Shown: piece by piece, positions 42,301 to 42,959 of the stretch
Layout: each line of letters begins with the position of its first letter
Numbering within the stretch: the first letter of the stretch is position 1
Assembly: GCF_001618175.1 (NCBI RefSeq)
Contig: NZ_LPXN01000103.1
Span: 1 to 42,959, forward strand
DNA from: Oceanibaculum pacificum
GTDB lineage: Bacteria; Pseudomonadota; Alphaproteobacteria; Oceanibaculales; Oceanibaculaceae
DNA: 42,959 nucleotides
Direction of reading: 5' to 3'
The notes under the pieces: generated by a model
Database searches by the model: none
Told to the model about the DNA's origin: nothing
Seen by the model: only the letters and a program-made list of their open reading frames with translations
Made by a program: the position numbers and the translations under genes

Positions 42301-42959
42301 TCGCTGGCGGCGCCAGCCTAGCCGATTTTGAGCAGGCGCTGCTGCTGGTCAAGTACGACAATACCAGCGCCAACCCGACCACGACGGCTCGCACCGTCAC
42401 CGTGGTGGCGACCGATGGCGACGGCACGGAGAGCGCGCCGAGCACGATCTCGATTGTCGTCACGGCCGTGAACGACGCGCCGGTCATCGCCGGCTTCGGC
42501 GGGTCGGATACGGCGGATAGCCGCGCGGTGACGATCTCCGCCGCCAGTGCGGGCATCTTCGTCGATGCCGGCACCCAGGCGAGCTACAGCGATGCCGACA
42601 CCCTGTCGCTGGACGGGGCGGAAATGGAGATCAAGCTGACGGCCGGCAAGCAGACCGGCGACGATCTCTCCTTCGATGGAACGGTCATTTCCATCGAAGG
42701 CGACACCTCGCCCTACGATCTCGTTTATGATGATGGGCACCACGCGGTCACCATCGGCCAGATCGTCGGCGGCGGGTCGACTTTCTCCATCACTTTCAAC
42801 GACCACGCGACGGCGGAGGCAGTCGACGCGGTGGTGCAGAATTTGCGCTTCACCGCCACCCTTGCCGGCGAGCGCAAGATCGGCATCACCATGACGGATA
42901 GCGATGGCGCCATGTCGGAGCAGGCCGTGGTGACCCTCACGGTCACCAATCCGCCCACC
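39318..42959 (+). CDS. Giant type I-secretion-style adhesin (partial, 3' end outside window)
   Basis: The frame is open from ATG 39318 to the window end (1,214 codons, no stop). There is no Sec signal. Residues 30-260 are a beta-helix-like N-terminus (LKEALYWAQDGYTIVFASDV) related in layout to that of the upstream adhesin. Residues 270-560 are cadherin-like repeats with the marker VNDAPTL (about 394). Residues 587-927 carry seven repeats of the propeller motif 'SPDG..vYva.': SDDGKSVYVGS, SPDGLSLYVAA, SPDGAHVYAAS, SPDGLTLYSVS, SPDGEHVYVAS, SPDGDFLYVVS and SPDGRSVYTGG. This is a lactonase-like seven-bladed propeller. Cadherin-like repeats resume with VNDAPVI (about 1050). AGGGGAACAAGAAA precedes the ATG. 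It is probably exported by a type I system and acts at the cell surface; the calcium-binding end lies outside the window. Confidence 0.85.
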   Translation, partial: MNVKPVVEGRSTTLIVTSAEDFADGNAATYELDASDGAGLTLKEALYWAQDGYTIVFASDVTQITLDNPLEISKQVTIDGGGTVSITGKGVRVPVGVADDKGGAVLQNIILKDISVVGDEIIDNNGVLTLRNVTIENAIVDVTADNATGLGVANFHNGTLYVEGLMISGTAVSTEGASSAAYVMRNQGVIHVAEGGLTLIDNTSQSDQSAANTFFNLSFATINVYGEDLIQFTGNHANEIPDNAIFNAQPFAASDYTPPSGGADAGGVTVDFTEGDAAVLIAEEATIVDEDSADLAALTVTLDSVDDGSSLSIDEDALAQVNPAIAAAYDPATGILTLTAADGAPVADFEAALRLVAYANAGDDPQNRSISIVATDMEGGDSEPEIVTVAVAGVNDAPTLEADGSTGQTVGAGLTSGGVALFDNSVIDTVEAGQKISEILLKATGLADGASEILTVDGTDVALTDGNSAGPTSNGLVIEVALSHGEATVSILASSPVEVQTMADILDGIVYRNEASAATGSRDFSLTGIKDDGGTDDGGVDSSPLSDITTSIEIKAAPVISLGGGTPSYGGMIKNGQDVPSDSLTQINNLIVSDDGKSVYVGSFYGVAQFDRDTGSGQLTFKQMLTDGENGHDSILNSTGLSLSPDGLSLYVAANSDGGLNLFDRDAATGDLTFKSVILDDNVPSLQSVRTVIVSPDGAHVYAASGYDGNITSFERDPATGELTYIGSIPDILGTSASESLAFSPDGLTLYSVSFHEDAIAIFTRDADTGALTHAGSIKHGDEVNSVTVEGMDGSTAVVVSPDGEHVYVASNNSSTIAVFDRGGDGSLSFSTAIYNNGPDGNIGLMFPKNLTISPDGDFLYVVSNGSSALTIFARDAATGNLTYLDHITDSPATDGLGGVGAVAISPDGRSVYTGGYTDQAIVTFSSGVSFTEKGGAVTLVSDVSISDNDSVTLDQVTLTLSATPDDSAESLFVDGDLPAGIVADYESGTLTLSVAGGASLADFEQALLLVKYDNTSANPTTTARTVTVVATDGDGTESAPSTISIVVTAVNDAPVIAGFGGSDTADSRAVTISAASAGIFVDAGTQASYSDADTLSLDGAEMEIKLTAGKQTGDDLSFDGTVISIEGDTSPYDLVYDDGHHAVTIGQIVGGGSTFSITFNDHATAEAVDAVVQNLRFTATLAGERKIGITMTDSDGAMSEQAVVTLTVTNPPT

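Overview
The window looks like a chromosomal segment of a high-GC alphaproteobacterium, possibly Rhodospirillales. The reasons are GC-rich coding sequence, clear GGAGG-type ribosome sites, LuxR and Crp/Fnr regulators, a CsgG-type secretion lipoprotein, type I-secreted adhesins and a maleylacetoacetate isomerase remnant. No rRNA, tRNA, CRISPR array or intact transposase was seen. All family names come from motif recognition, because no database search was possible.

Positions 65 to about 25,300 form a dense defence island. On the minus strand lie: a DUF2971 protein behind a complete ABC-three-component (ABC-3C) locus (65-4400); a two-gene unit of a calcineurin-like phosphoesterase and an Hsp90/GHKL ATPase (4695-8452); a three-gene unit of a DUF429 RNase H-like protein, a DUF6361-like protein and a PLD-type (HKD) nuclease (8696-13648); a YegP-like small protein; and a small HTH-like protein. 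On the plus strand lies a type I restriction-modification operon with an extra half-size specificity subunit, then hsdM, hsdS, hsdR and a YgjP-type metalloprotease (14851-21951). An AbiE-like pair follows on the minus strand (22113-24115). It diverges from a HipB-like regulator that precedes an uncharacterised FLDPDNG protein (24310-25291). Genes within most modules overlap by 1-11 bases, so each module is probably one translationally coupled operon.

Positions 25,500-33,450 hold surface and biofilm-type functions. There is a PAS-only protein, two LuxR-type regulators, and a Gly-rich exported protein. A four-gene plus-strand operon encodes a CsgG-like outer-membrane lipoprotein, two exported proteins that could be its substrates, and a Sel1-repeat protein. 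A Crp/Fnr regulator converges on it across a shared terminator. The AT-rich intergenic gaps around the regulators carry perfect inverted repeats.

Positions 33,450-34,870 are a scar. A 3' fragment of maiA and a 3' fragment of an unknown gene diverge from one junction near 34,372, and both lack their 5' halves, as a single deletion would leave them. Positions 34,871-42,959 hold a regulator-like protein and two large type I-secretion-style adhesins. The first joins autotransporter-type passenger repeats to RTX repeats. The second runs off the window and contains a seven-bladed propeller inserted between cadherin-like regions.

The best candidates for undescribed systems are the phosphoesterase/Hsp90-like pair, the DUF429/DUF6361-like/PLD trio, the HipB/FLDPDNG pair, and the CsgG-like export operon that has no visible CsgE, CsgF or CsgA.
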